64,000 nucleotides of DNA, taken from positions 7,214,699 through 7,278,698 of the forward strand of contig NW_022097996.1 of the NCBI RefSeq assembly GCF_002288925.2. Reading direction: 5' to 3'. The notes under the pieces are model-generated. The model was not told the DNA's origin, searched no databases, and was given only the letters and a program-made list of their open reading frames with translations. This stretch comes from Delphinapterus leucas (Eukaryota; Chordata; Mammalia; Artiodactyla; Monodontidae). Shown here piece by piece: positions 22,838 to 34,615 of this stretch; positions within the stretch are counted from its first letter, which is position 1; each line of letters starts with the position of its first letter. A program made the translations under genes and the position numbers.

Positions 22838-23154
22838 CACATCTTCTTTATTCATTCATCTATCAATAGACACTGAGGTTGCTTCCATATCTTGGTTATT
22901 GTAAATAATGCTGCAATAAACATTGGAGTACATATATCTTTTCAAATTAATGTTTTTGTTTTCGGTGCGTAAATACCTAGAAGTGGGATTACTAGATCAT
23001 ACAGTAGTTATATTTTTAACTTTTTGAGGAAACTCCATACTGTTTTCCGTAGTGACTATACCAATTTACAATCCCACCAACAGTGCACAAATGTTCCCTT
23101 TTTCTCCACATCCTTGTCAACACTGAATTGTCAAAATATGGTGATCCCTGCTAT
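22000..23154 (-). repeat. L1M LINE 3' end, antisense, split by a SINE
   Basis: 22000-22165 and 22455-23154 together match the reverse complement of an L1M tail: 'ttatttcactcagcataata', 'gtaataatgctgcaataaac'-like sequence, 'agaagtgggattactagatc' and 'ccaacagtgcacaaatg'. A (TG)n tract lies at 22806-22834. Confidence 0.85.
22168..22454 (-). mobile_element. CHR-family SINE, antisense, inside L1M
   Basis: 'tgctgcgttgggtcttcgtt' through 'gatcttcccggaccagggct' to 'ccaccagggaagtcc'. A TA-repeat precedes it at 22147-22168. Confidence 0.93.
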
Positions 23155-23172
23155 AGCCCTGCTGACTTTGTT

Positions 23173-23381
23173 TTTGTTTTCGTTTTCTGGCGGTACGCGG
23201 GCCTCTCACTGTTGTGGCCTCTCCTGTTGCGGAGCACAGGCTCCAGATGCGCAGGCTCAGCGGCCATGGCTCACGGGCCCAGCGGTTCCGCGGCATGTGG
23301 GATCTTCCCGGACCGGGGCACGAACCCGTTTCTCCTGCATCGGCAGGTGGACTCTCAACCACTGCGCCACCAGGGAAGCCC
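23173..23381 (-). mobile_element. Young CHR SINE subtype with perfect 18-bp target duplication
   Basis: The short form has 'cggtacgcgggcctctcact' and 'aaccactgcgccaccaggga'. Identical 18-bp flanks (agccctgctgactttgtt) lie at 23155-23172 and 23382-23399. Perfect flanks and little body decay imply a recent insertion. Confidence 0.95.
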
Positions 23382-23399
23382 AGCCCTGCTGACTTTGTT

Positions 23400-24310
23400 A
23401 GGCGACTTCTGGGTTATAGTCCCAACTGTGGGAAGCTGTGGTCTGTGATCATCCCTAGGCTGCAACGTTAATCTGGAGATAGTCCTGACTGTCAATTGTA
23501 ACTACCTCCTTCAGCCTCCTCCATGAGATCTTACCTGCAAATCCCAGATTCGGTGCCAGTAACATTCTGACGTTTTACACCACATCTCCGTATGGAGACT
23601 GGACCATTCTTCAGCAACAACGAAGAAATGAGTCTGTCCAGTATCAAACCAGCAAATGCATGTATCATCTTCATCTCGTCACCTCTACTGAAGAGCGCCA
23701 TTCATCTTTAGCCCATACATGATGAGTCTTTGGTTGCTATTCAATTATTTGCATCAACTGCGGTAAACCTGTTAATTATAATAATAGCAGCCAGCAAGTG
23801 TTAACAACTTTTGCTATTTAAGCTGCTCTGCTGCCATCAGTGCCAAAAACCTGGACCCCAAATTTTACATTCTTATTTTTTATTGTCCTTACATACATGT
23901 AATTATACAATACACCGTGAATATATAACTTTACTATATAATATAGTACAATAAACATATACTATATAATAATCATTACTATTATTATAACCTATATTAA
24001 ACGAAGAGATAAGTGCAGAAAAACACTCTATTATTACCTCCTCCAAGATTTAATTGATGTTGGCACTTTTTCATATCAGCTTCAGATTTCTTTAAAGGAA
24101 AAAAATAATTATTACATATAGAGCTAAAACCCTTACCACACTCTCCATCTCTACCCTCCCCAGAGGTAAGTTCTATCTTGAAGTTATGCTTGTCATTTGA
24201 AGACATAATTTATACTTTTTCTGCATGTGCTTATATTCATGAATAACATATGAATTGCATGCTTTTACACTTTTTTACACACTATAAACTGTTGGAATCA
24301 AGGGACGACT
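23400..24310. other. AT-rich unique sequence
   Basis: No gene. 23870-24000 is TA-rich. Some L1-like phrases occur but nothing is firmly assignable. Confidence 0.4.
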
Positions 24311-24535
24311 CGTTGCCCGGCGCACATGCACTGCCTACAACTTCCGGTAGATGTCGCTAGCGCTCCAGTCATGGGGATCCGGTTTCTCCGCTCTCAGTGC
24401 CGGGCTTGGGATTTCCTTCTGCGCAAGTTTCAACTCTCGTTTGCAGTTGGAAGCTGTCTACAGGCAAGATACCGGAGCGGCAGCACCGTAAGCAGTGAGA
24501 CCTCCGATGATTTCTTTCGGTTCTTTCCCTAGAGG
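24310..24535 (+). promoter_or_regulatory. CpG-rich promoter/first-exon-like patch
   Basis: Within AT-rich surroundings this patch holds an ETS-type 'acttccggt' (about 24340), many CpGs, an ATG at 24371 and a consensus-like donor 'accgtaagc' near 24484. The frame from 24371 starts MGIRFLRSQCRAW, is Arg-rich with few acids like a mitochondrial presequence, and stays open past the donor to 24532. No gene was recognised. It could be an orphan promoter, an unannotated exon or a retrocopy 5' end. Confidence 0.35.
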
Positions 24536-25215
24536 GAAGGCCTGTGAGCTCTGGGGTGCGCAGAATGTTTTCAGCAGCGCCATCCTGGGCAGGCACGTTG
24601 GGTCCCTGGGCCTCGGTGCCAAACCCCTCTCACCACCCCCTCACCCCACCCCGAGAATCAGTGGTAGCAAATCGCTGCATCTCCCTGAGGCACTCCGGTC
24701 CTTTGATAGAGGCTCCCTGGGGGCTGCTCTGGGCAGAGGAAGGAAAGATTCCCTAATGCACGAGGACAGAGGGGAACTGGCCTCCTGCAGCCCGGTGTTC
24801 GCCATCCCAGAGGTGATGAGCTCTGGGGGGTCCTTCCGGCTCGAATCCACCTCCCACCCTCCCCAGGTGCTGTGTAGCAGCCCCCCAGCGACTCGCAGGC
24901 CTGGGCCGTGACCATCTCCCATCGTGGTTACACGGGTTTCTATTTATCCTTTTCTTTTTTAAGTGGCTGTGGCTTGAGTCCCAGGAAGGCTTAGCTGAGA
25001 TGAAACCTTCTCGGTGGCGGCTTCAGGGTCAGAGCACAGAGGTTGAGAAAATGTTTGGAGCGTGATCAGGCCTTGGCTTTTCCTGAAACCACCGCCCAGA
25101 TTAACCCCGGGTACCCTCCCACCCCATCCACAGCAGGGCCCTGAACATGGAAGAGACCAATCGGACTACATGCTGGATCTGGTTCATTTACTTTTAACCT
25201 TTGCTTTCCGCTGCT
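24536..25215. other. Unique intergenic sequence
   Basis: GC-rich to about 24910. No gene or repeat was recognised. Confidence 0.4.
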
Positions 25216-25615
25216 TTTGTTCACTGAAAAGATACTGTGTATACATAATGGCCTGCCTCGGGGAACCCTGCCCCTCTGCCTGAATATTGAACCAAAGTGC
25301 CTTTGTTCAGGGAAGCATCCGGACACTGTTCCACCTGTGGCTGGCAGCAAGAATGAAGAAATTAACACATCCCCTCCCCGAGGCTGGCGATTCCAGAAGA
25401 TATTTGCAAAACGTACTGGCGTTTTTACTTTAACTTCCTCATCTCCTCCCCGTCTCTGTGCTATAAAAGAAACTGACATCCAAACCCCGGTAAGATGGTT
25501 ATTTGGAGACTTTAGTCTGCCATCTTCTCCGTCCCCCTTGCCTCGACACCTCGTCTCCGATTTATTGGCCTGTCGAGCGGCGAGCAGAGCGAGCTTGGAT
25601 TCGGTAACAAATGCC
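25216..25615 (+). mobile_element. Solo LTR-like element (class I ERV-like), sense
   Basis: A TATA-like 'gctataaaagaaac' at about 25461 is followed by an R/U5-like segment ('cggtaagatggttatttgga', 'gtctgccatcttctccg') ending near 'cgagcttggattcggtaaca'. The upstream part ('gggaaccctgcccc...', 'gaagaaattaacacatcccc') resembles 37494-37700, so the two are the same LTR family. No internal genes adjoin it. Confidence 0.6.
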
Positions 25616-26640
25616 CGAGTCTACTTCCCCACATACTAAAATCTGCCAACAGATACAGAAGATTGCGATGAAACAAGAAAAAGTCCAGGGAAGGAAGTGC
25701 TGCCAGTTTGACATCTTCCCAGGAGTTACTGTGGCCAGTGGTCTGCCCAGCACACGTCCGTGCGTCCTAACAACTGTTTGGCCTAGAGGCGGGGGCTCGG
25801 ACCAACAGTAAGGCCCTGAGCCCTGGAAGCCTGGGCCCCTGTGGGATCTCCTGAGGACCCCCTCCTGCTGGCCCCTCCCTGACCTGCCCCCTCTCTGGCC
25901 TCAGGGCCCTGGGGGAAGCCTGCCCAGGCCGTGGGAGTTTGGCTACCATTATCCGGCCCTTATCTGGGCCCACTTAGTTCAATGACCAGGAGCCGACCTG
26001 AGGGTCACGCCTGTCTCCAGGGAGCCAGTGCTATCTCGGTGACCTGCAGAAACCCTGGCGTGAGCTCATGTTTTCTGACGACAGAGAGGACCCCGCCGTA
26101 TCGCTGCCCTGCAACCCCACCCCCAGCGTCTGGCAGGAGCCCGGCGGAGGCTCCACGGCTCCTCACTGAAATAGCAACGTTGATAACTGGGGCAGACAGA
26201 ACATTGATGAATTTCCATTGAGAAAAGTGCCCCCTCCCACCCTCCCCCCTGTGTTCCCGAGGTCCCACTCCGGGGGACATTCGGGGCTCACAGGCGGGAC
26301 CTTCTTCACAAGTGTCCTCAAAATTGTCCTCACCCCTACCACCACCACCATGAAGTTGTGCGGTGACCCCAAACCCCTAGAAAAAGGATGTATCCAAGAA
26401 TTCCTGCTGAAACGTACTTGTTCCTCGTTTAGGATAAGTAAGGATAGAAACTTTGTTTTCACCCATCTGCATGTTCCAAACTCTGACACCACCCAGCACG
26501 CAGTGGGCTGCTCAGTACTGGGAGACTGGGTTTGATTGGACTGGGTAGGGCTGGAGGAACACAGGGCTAGGAAGCAGGGTGCTGCCCCCTGCCCCCGGAC
26601 TCCCTGGGAACTTGGGTAAGTTAGTTTCCTCTCTGGTCCA
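25616..26640. other. Unique GC-rich intergenic sequence
   Basis: A 214-codon minus frame (26163-26807) runs into LINE sequence and shows no domain. No gene is called. Confidence 0.4.
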
Positions 26641-26649
26641 CACAGAGTT

Positions 26650-28500
26650 ACTTTACACCGACTTAAAACCTTTGTTACAGGAGCATTTAGTGCATTTACA
26701 TCTAATGGGATTACTAACATATTTGAGTTTACATCTACCACTTCTTTTGTGATTTTCTTTTGTCTTGGCTGCTCTAAGTTTGTTTTTCTGTCTCTTCTGG
26801 GCATCACTTGACTTGATTAATTTTATCATTCCTTTTTTTTTTTTTTCCCTCTCTACCACCTTGGAAGTTATAAGCCCTATTTTTATCATGATTACCCTGA
26901 AAATCACAGCATGCAGAGTTAACTACTTATCAAAGTGTAAAGTTGAACAATATGTTTATTCCACTCCCAGACAGTATAACAACACTTTAATTCCACTTAC
27001 CCCTCCAGCTGGCGTGCTATTGCTATATATGTCCGGTTTCCCTGTTCTTCTTTCAAATTAGTATTTTTGTTTGATACAGTGTACGTTCATTTACATTTAC
27101 CCATATTTTCACTCACCTGCTTGGATCTCTATTATTGCAGCTCAGTCCTTCCATCTGGGATTGTTTTACTGTCAGCCTGTAGAATTCCCCTACGTGGGTC
27201 TAATATTGAAAAATTCCTCTGGTCTTATTTATCTGAAAATGTCTTAATTTTGCTCTTATTCCTAAAAAAAATTGTACTGTATAGAATTCTAGATCGGCAG
27301 TTATTTTCTTTCAGCACATTGAAAATGTTGGATTACCTCCTAGATTCCATTATTACTGGTGTGATCATCTCTGTTTTTTCTCCCTCTGGTGATTTAAAAA
27401 ATTTTTTTTTCTTTGTCTCTGGTTTTCTGCAGTTTTAGTAAGATGTGTCTAGTGTGGATATATGTTTTCTTTATCCACCTAGGGATTTATTCTGTTACAC
27501 TTGAACCTGTGGATTGGGATCTCTTACCAATTCTGGAAATTCCTTAACTATTATTTCTTCAAAGATTGTCTCTCTTCTATTCTCTCTTGTCTCCTTCTGA
27601 GACTCCAACTATACATATGTTAGACCCTCTTATTCTATCTTCTATATGGCTCACCCTTTCTTCTCCATTTTCCATTGTTTTGTCTCCCTGTGTTTCATTC
27701 CAGATGATTTCTTCTGGCTAATTTCCTGTTCTTCTACTTAGTTGTGTCTAATGGACTGTTATTTCCAGCCACTGAACTTTTAATTTTTGGTTATTGTATG
27801 TTTCATTCATAAACGTTCTGTTTGGTTCTTTTAAGATCTGTTATGTCACTTTGGAAAATTTCCTGCAGATATTTTCAAGCTTCTCTTTTATTTCTTTAAG
27901 CGTATTTAGTATAATTTTTGTGGGGATACACTTGGAATATTCAGACAGAGAGGAGAGCGATGTATTTGTATATCTGTTTCTATTATCTGTTATTTATGCT
28001 GGTCCTCCTCATGGTACCTTGTTTTCTTTTGGTGCCAGTTTATCTTCTATTGTGAGCTGCTCATTGTACTTGAAAAAATATTTATAGCAATAATTTAAGA
28101 TCTGGGGTCAAACTACCATTCTCCAAAGAGGATTTTGCTTGCTTCTGTCAGGTATGTAGGGGCTATGCACCTCCAGAGCTGCCTTAAACTAAGTTCAAAG
28201 CTTAAGGTTCCTTGGACCACCCAGACAATGGGAATGCAATTTCTAACCCCCAGTAGGATGACTGTACATCAAGTTCACCCTTACTCTAGGGATGTAGCCC
28301 TTTGTGATGCCAGCATATTGCGGGAGAAATTTTCTATTAGACTTTCCAACTTACATGGGCTTGGACTTTTATTTCTGTCCTCTATCATCCAACCCATGAG
28401 ACTGTCAAAGGAAAGTCCAGATTTTCCAGGATCAGCAAATGCCCTCAAGAAAAAAGTGGTTTCCAGATTCTGCTTACATCTCTAGGTACTTGTTTATACT
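26650..28500 (-). repeat. Ancient LINE-derived region, antisense (L1ME/HAL1-like)
   Basis: 'tctctggttttctgcagttt', 'agtaagatgtgtctagtgtg', 'aactattatttcttcaaaga', 'tccttctgagactccaacta' and 'gttctgtttggttcttttaa' recur across mammalian genomes in old antisense LINE tails. Many T-runs and stops occur. The precise subfamily and the right boundary are uncertain. Confidence 0.5.
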
Positions 28501-28874
28501 TCAGTTTTGACCTGATGATTTGTTGCTGTTATATCCATACTTAAATGCTTTTAAGACTTTTTTTTTTCATTCCAGAATTTGTTGTTTTCGGGGGGGGGGT
28601 AGTATTTGGCCCAAATAACTTATCAATAATTTGCCATGGCCTGATGTCTTGAACTTATTTAACATTCATTTAATGAATGGTGGTTTCCGTCAACCAAAGA
28701 ACATTCTGTCTCAGAGGACTATTTAAAGACAGTTAACTACGTACATCTTTGAAAGGACAGTTTTTGTGATTTCGTTCAAGATGTTTAAAACTAAAAGTAG
28801 TGTATCTTAATGTTTAACTTAACTGGATAATATGATTCCCATAGTTTTTCATGGTATTTGATGTACGTCAGTGT

Positions 28875-29028
28875 TTGCTACCTATTGCCACATAACAAAT
28901 GATCACTTAAAAAAAATGACATGTATTTATTATCTCACAGTGTCTGTATATTGAAGTCCAGGAACAGCTGACCTGAGTCCTCTGCTTCAGTTTCTCTCAG
29001 AAGGCTGCAATCAAGAGGTCAGTCAGGG
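28875..29028. repeat. Old interspersed repeat fragment
   Basis: 'tgctacctattgccacataa' and 'tatttattatctcacagtgt', then 'ctcagaaggctgcaatcaag', match a common old mammalian repeat also seen at 44280-44580. I do not recall its family with certainty. 28500-28870 is unique, with a G-run at 28591-28599. Confidence 0.45.
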
Positions 29029-29112
29029 GCTTCCCTGGTGGCGCAGTGGTTGAGAGTCCGCCTGCCGATGCAGGGGACACAGGTTCGTGCCCCAGTCCAG
29101 GAAGATCCCACA
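29029..29112 (+). mobile_element. Truncated CHR SINE (5' head only)
   Basis: The head through 'ggttcgtgcccc' and 'gaagatcccacat' is present, then the body is absent. A MIR core ('aagtcaggtaacctctctga') follows at 29115-29190. Confidence 0.85.
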
Positions 29113-29190
29113 TCCTTTAGATACAAGGGTACCTTGAGCAAGTCAGGTAACCTCTCTGAGCCCCTGTTTCTCCATCTGTGCTGAGATCCT

Positions 29191-30372
29191 TGTCCCACCC
29201 ACCTCCCAGGGGAGGACCTCCTGCTAGATGGTAAATTTGAGCTCCTTGTAGCTAAAGCATTTTATAACGTGGGTTATGTTCCCCTCCTGTTCCCCAGCTC
29301 CTCCCTGCCAACCCAGGCAGCCGGCACGACCCTCCGGGGACCTCCAGAGACTGCATGGAGGATGCTGGCCAAATCCGAGACCCATCCCCATTTTCAACGC
29401 GATAAGTGTCACCTCTCGTGGCACCCGCTCCACCCTTAGACGTACTGAACTGCCCCGGGAGCCTGTTTCAGGGTTCACGTCCTACCCGTTCATTCACTGA
29501 ACTGACACTCTGGATGTCCACTGGGTGTCTGGCCCCGTGTTAGGCCTCTGTCACCCAGGGAAGACACAGTTCACAGGGCCACAGTGGTCAGGGCAACCAA
29601 GCGAAGAAGTGCAGTATCTCTAGAGCACAGGGGAGGGTGTTCCACCACCTCGCCAGCCAGAAGAGGAGGACAGGCAGTGCTGCCCGGGCCCAGGAGGGTG
29701 GCAAGGGCCTGTGAGGGGACCGGTCTGTGCTGTAGGAGACGGGGGAGGGCCCGGGGGTGGAGCTGGCCCACTCTCTGAAAGGGGGCCAGCCCCCTCCCCC
29801 TCCCAGGGACCATGGCCCTCTCCAGCGACAAGGATGGTGGATGCTCAGAGCAGGGGCAGCAACGCTGAGACGCCACCAGCTGAAAATCTGAGACCCAGGC
29901 TCCCTGTCAGGTGAAACGTTCAGGATTGGTCCCCCCAGGCTTCTTTTTTTTCCTTTTCCTCTTATCTGTGTCAGTACCCACACACATTCCCCCGTTCCCC
30001 TTGGCTGAGACCAGGTCCAGCGACCTCTGAGTCTTTCCTTCCTCGGCACGGCTTCCCCCCTGCACCCCCCATCTCAGCCCTGTGTCTGCAGCCACATCCG
30101 ACACCCGGGTGTCCCTGAGGACAGGCAGACGTGTGGGGAGACCTTGGGGAGATCAAGGGTGAGGGTGGGAGAGGAAAACAGGAAGGTGGAGGTGATAAGG
30201 AGAGAGTCTCAAGGGAAATGGGAAAACAAACTTGAAAACAGCAGGTTTGGGGAAATCCTGGCCTGAAGAGTAGCAGTCCCTGGTCATCAGAATGACAGCA
30301 GAGCTGGCCTAGGAACACTCTTTGGTGCAGGACAGGGAAGGAAGACCCTGACCCCTTCATTTACTCGATATA
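29191..30372. other. GC-rich unique intergenic sequence
   Basis: No repeat is firmly recognised. Overlapping frames of 60-153 codons on both strands have no domain features. No gene is called. Confidence 0.4.
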
Positions 30373-30383
30373 ACATTTATGGG

Positions 30384-30508
30384 GACTTCCCTGGTGGTCC
30401 AAGGGTTAAGAAGCCGCATTTCCACTGCAGGGGGCATGGATTCAATCCCTGGTTGGGGAGCTAAGACCCCACATGCTGCACAGCACAGCCAAAATATATA
30501 TATATATT
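30384..30508 (+). mobile_element. Short CHR SINE with target duplication
   Basis: Head 'cttccctggtggtccaaggg' to a (TA)n tail. The flanks acatttatggg (30373-30383 and 30509-30519) are identical. Confidence 0.92.
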
Positions 30509-30584
30509 ACATTTATGGGCAGCCTGTTATGTTTTGCACAAACACAAATGTGGCAGGTCTCCGTGGGCTGAGGTGTCTTTTCCT

Positions 30585-30748
30585 GAACATGCCAGGTACA
30601 CGCCCGCCACAGGGCCTTTGCACTTGCTTTTCCCTCTGCCTGGAATGCTCTTCCACAGATATTCACATCATTCCTTCCCTCATCTTCCTCAGGTCTTCAG
30701 TAAAATATCACCTTCTCTGTGATGCCTTCCTGACATCTGATCTAAAAT
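30585..30748 (-). repeat. L2 LINE 3' end, antisense
   Basis: 'cacagggcctttgcacttgc', 'tgcctggaatgctcttccac' and 'ctctgtgatgccttcctgac' are hallmark antisense L2 phrases. 30750-31300 is unique. Confidence 0.8.
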
Positions 30749-31319
30749 TGCAGTGATGCTCCCTCCCCCCGCAAAAAGTCCCTATCCTTATTTTCCTGGG
30801 CCTGACCCTAACATCTGTGGAGCCTGCAGCAAGAGTAAAACGGTGGTCCCCAAAATATAGCCCCTCCTTTCTCTTCCCACCCCCATTTCCACCTGGCCCC
30901 TCAAGATCTTCACCCACACATGTGAGCATCCCAGCTGTGTCCCCAGCAAGCAGCCACCTCCTGATCACAACGCGGACTTAGGGGTACACACACCTGTGTT
31001 CCATTCTACCTGCTAAGATCAGACCTCAGGGAGATCCATACAAGCCCCGGATGTGGACTCTGCGCCATTTGGGCAGGAACTTTTGAGATTCTGGGTAACC
31101 AGGGTGTGCTCTAAAAAGGGGGTTTAGGCTCCCAGGGGTGCATCTCCTTGGCTTGGCAAGTTCCTCCCCCTGGAGGAGACCGGGCAGGCCTCTAAAGTGT
31201 AGGGCTTAGGGCAGGGGTCCTTCTAGCTCAGTCTAGGGATGGGACTGTCCCTTCCTTGCTTTGTTTTTCTCCATTTGATATAGTATATATTTTACTTGTT
31301 TATTTGGCTTATTGTTTGG

Positions 31320-31790
31320 TTCCCTCCAGTAAAATGTAAGCCCCAAAGAAGGCAAGGATCTGTTTTGTTTGTTTGTTTATTAATTATTTTTATTTTTATT
31401 TTTTGGCTGTGTTGGGTCTTTGTTGCTGCGTGCGGGCTTTCTCTAGTTGTGGTGAGCGGGGGCTACTCTTCCTGGCGGTGCGTGGGCTTCTCATTGCAGT
31501 GACTTCTCTTGTTGCTGAGCGCGGGCTCCAGGCGCACGGGCTTCAGTAGTCGTGGCACATGGGCTCAGTAGTTGTGGCTCACGGGCTTAGTTGCTCCACA
31601 GCATGTGGGTTCTTCCCGGACCAGGGATCGAACCCATGTGCCCTGCATTGGCAGGCGGATTTTTAACCACTGCGCCACCAGGGAAGTCTGGCAGGGATCT
31701 GTTTTGATCACTGTTATATTCTCTGTTCTTACAATAGTATCTGTCACGTAATGAGCGTTCAATAAATATTTCTTGAATAAATAATGGATT
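31320..31790 (-). repeat. L2 fragment split by a CHR SINE
   Basis: 'gtaagccccaaagaaggcaa' before the SINE and 'agcgttcaataaatatttct' after it are antisense L2. Confidence 0.65.
31368..31689 (-). mobile_element. CHR-family SINE, long form, antisense
   Basis: The full element runs from 'ggctgtgttgggtctttgtt' to 'gcgccaccagggaagt'. The 17-bp flanks ggcaaggatctgttttg (31351-31367) and ggcagggatctgttttg (31690-31706) differ at one base. Confidence 0.94.
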
Positions 31791-32039
31791 TGGGGGGTAT
31801 GAGATACCAGGATAGAAGCCAGGCTGGGGGTCTTCATAAAGTTCCTGTGTCCTACAGAGGGCTTCTGGCATCAAGGGTGATGTGATGCATGTTGCCAAAC
31901 TCCTTCTTTTCAAGTTTACAAACTCTGGAGAGGAAATTATGAGTTTTGCTCTTAGAGGGTAGTTTAAAAATTCAGTGGCTTGTTTTTAATTATGTGTGTG
32001 ATATTTACTTCAGTACATACATACTCAGTGGATGTGTTT

Positions 32040-32690
32040 TGTGACAAAGACTCTCTCCTTGACCAAACATTACAGTCAGGCTCCTTTGAGCCCTCCTCTC
32101 AACTGTGTCTCGACCTTGGCCCCCATCCTGTCCCCAGGCCGCTTGACTCAGTTTAGCAAGAATCCCCCCACCCTTGATAACTGATCACCCCGATATCTGA
32201 TCACCCTGGGTATCTGATCAAGTTCCTCATGCCCCACCCTTGCTATCTAAGTCCTTGTCCTGCCTTTAGCAAGAATCCTGTTAGATCAGTTTAGCAAGAC
32301 TCTCCCCTACCCTTGACATTTCCTCTTAGTAATTTTCCATCCATTACCCCCACTCTGCTCCTTGACTAGAAATCCCCGCTTGTCTTTTTTTTTTTTTTTT
32401 TGGCCACGCTGCATGGCTTGCAGGATCTTAGTTCCCGACCAGGGATAGAACCTGTGCCCCCTGCAGTGGAAGTGTGGATACCCCCCCAACTTGTCCTTGT
32501 TGTAGTAGGAGTTGAACCCCATCTCTTCCTCCTACTGCCAGAGTCATAACCCCCTTTGCAATAGTCTTGAATAAAGTATTTTTTTTACCGTTTTTTTCAT
32601 TTTTTAAAATTGAAGTATAGTTGATTTACAATGTTGTGTTAGTTTTTCTTACCATTTTCACAAGTATCAGAATAATCTCTCTTTATAGGT
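32040..32690 (+). mobile_element. LTR of an ERV-like element, split by a SINE and an L1 tail
   Basis: 'cttgactcagtttagcaaga' and repeated 'tatctgatcaccctgg'-like units, then 'agtcttgaataaagta', give a U3/R layout with a poly(A) signal at about 32568. A CHR fragment (32384-32490) and an antisense L1 tail (32596-32648) interrupt it. The family was not identified. Confidence 0.5.
32384..32490 (-). mobile_element. Short CHR SINE, antisense
   Basis: Poly(T), 'ggccacgctgcatggcttgc' and 'cttagttcccgaccaggg'. The antisense head is diverged or truncated after 'gaagtgtggata'. Confidence 0.8.
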
Positions 32691-33001
32691 AGGAACACAA
32701 AAATCTATCAGACAGGGTCCCAGCCTCAGTTCCAGTCAAGTGGGGAAATCAGTTGCCTAAACCAATAGCCAAATGCAAGATAATAAATATGGAAATAAAA
32801 GTATGGTCAAGCTGTCGTCAACACCCAGATGAGAAAGCAGTTAACACTGCCTGTGCGAATCAGAGAGTCCTTCAGACAGGAGTGACATGGGCTGGGCTTT
32901 GCAGGGTGAGTAAGAGTTCGTGCTTTCTGGAAGCTCAATAACTAACTTCAGAAGCATAATTTTTTTTCAGAAGTATAACTTTTGCACATTAAAAGATGGT
33001 T

Positions 33002-33205
33002 AAGGGACTTCCCTGGTGGCTCAGTGGATAAGAGTCCATGCTTCCAATGCAGGGGGCCCAGGTTTGATCCCTGGTCAGGGAACTAGATCCCACATGCATG
33101 CCACAACTAAGAGTTTTCACGCCGCAACGAAGGAGCTGGCGAGCCACAATTAAGGAGCCCGCCTGCTGCAACTAAGACCTGATGCAACCAAATAAATTAA
33201 AAAAA
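33002..33205 (+). mobile_element. CHR SINE with 11-bp target duplication
   Basis: Head 'gacttccctggtggctcagt', body 'ggagcccgcctgctgcaact' and an A-tail. The flanks aaaagatggtt (32991-33001 and 33206-33216) are identical. Confidence 0.92.
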
Positions 33206-33216
33206 AAAAGATGGTT

Positions 33217-33975
33217 CATAGATATGATCTTATGTTTGTAAAATACATGTACTTTCACAGAAAAAATTATAAGTCTAGAGGAATGTACTAATTAAAATTA
33301 ATAGTAGTTATATCAGGGTAGTGGTTTAATGGGTGATTCTTACTTTTTCTTTAAATGTTTTGTACAGAACAGCACACACATCACCCTTCTAATTAGAAAA
33401 ACATTAAGATAATTAACAAACTGTGTCCACACGTCCAATATGAGCTTTTGGTCCTGGAGCTCGGGTGGCAGAGACTTGTCAGATGTCTGTGAAGGCTCAG
33501 GGAGCAAAAGCAGAGCCCGTGTGGATGTGCAAGATTTCAGGCCAAGGGAGCTGAGCTGCCTTCCAGCGGGAGACACTAGTGGGAAATTATGGAAATGTTC
33601 TGGGGGAACAGCGACGCTACCTGTTGAAGGAGTAGGCTGAGCCAGAAGATGGGGTCTGGGATTGCGGGGGCGGGGGGGGGGCTTTGTTCCCTGACCTACA
33701 GGCTCAGGGGGCTCCACAGCAGAGCTTGGAGGGTGCGAGCCAATCAAGGAAGCTCTGTTTTCGACCGTGAGTCTCTCCTGCCCCACGTGCCCTAGGTCAA
33801 GATTCTCCCATGGGGCACAGCTCTGTCTGGATCCCAAGTCCCTTGATTGCACGCACGCCTTGGGTCACTCAGCGGCAGACACCTGCGTGTCTAGAAAACG
33901 GAAGCGTTTAATGAAAAAGAGGAAGGAGTGGGGAGGAATCGGAGGGGACAGGAATTCCCAAGAGGCCTGCAGGGA
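33217..33975. other. Unique intergenic sequence
   Basis: A G-rich run lies at 33665-33680. The 170-codon minus frame (33340-33852) shows no known domain. No gene is called. Confidence 0.4.
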
Positions 33976-33979
33976 AGGC

Positions 33980-34615
33980 GAAGACTGAAACCCGCGCGCC
34001 GCGTGCATCTGTGAAAATGCTGCAGGTGCGGACGGGAGGCCCCCGCCGACAGACTCAGCACAGGGCTCCCCACAAGTCTCAGCCCTGGGCACACACAGAG
34101 CCCACTCCGGGGACGGGAAAAGGGGAAAACCTTAAGTCACGGCAGCAGAAGCAACGGAGGTGGCCCTAGCTGGCTTGTGTGTCGCCGTCCGTCCTCCACG
34201 GGGAGAAGGCCGCCCCCCCTGCCTGGGGTGGTTTCCATCCGACCCAGCGGATCGGGACCAAAGCGGGGCTCTCCCCACCGCTCCGCGCCCAGAAGCCCCT
34301 CCCTTTCTCCGGGCGGTGGCGACTGTTCCCAGGTGAGCCGCTGGGTGGCGCTGTCGGCAGTAACGGAGGAGGCCGCGGGCTCGCAGCGGCTGGAGAGGCG
34401 GCCTGGGGCTGGGCGTGGATCCTGGAGCTCCGCCGGGAAGACCGAGGCTCGTGGGGTTCCAGGCACCCACCCGCAGTCTGAATTCGAAACGAATACAAAC
34501 CCCGGGCGCCAGCTCTTGGCTGGCTTCAGCGTGAGGCTCCAGAAGAGAGGGTCTGTCCAATCTACATACGACGAGAGGGCACGAACGGCGGTGGCCTGTT
34601 TGCGAGTCTCGGGGA
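33980..34615. promoter_or_regulatory. Orphan CpG island
   Basis: CpG-dense and GC-rich DNA without any repeat. It contains 'ttcccaggtgagccgctggg', a good donor-like site at about 34333, and 'ggtggcgctg' nearby. Long frames on both strands come from base composition and show no domain. It lies midway between the two genes. It may be a promoter of a noncoding RNA, an enhancer or a methylation-controlled element. Confidence 0.6.

Noticed and set aside
23024..23471. Overlapping open frames of 80-122 codons
   Set aside because: They are translations of a CHR SINE. The same peptides recur at every SINE copy (for example near 46227, 50049 and 51661).
26163..26807. 214-codon minus-strand frame, the longest in the window
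   Set aside because: It runs from unique sequence into an old LINE-like region, shows no domain and lacks splice-site or start context.
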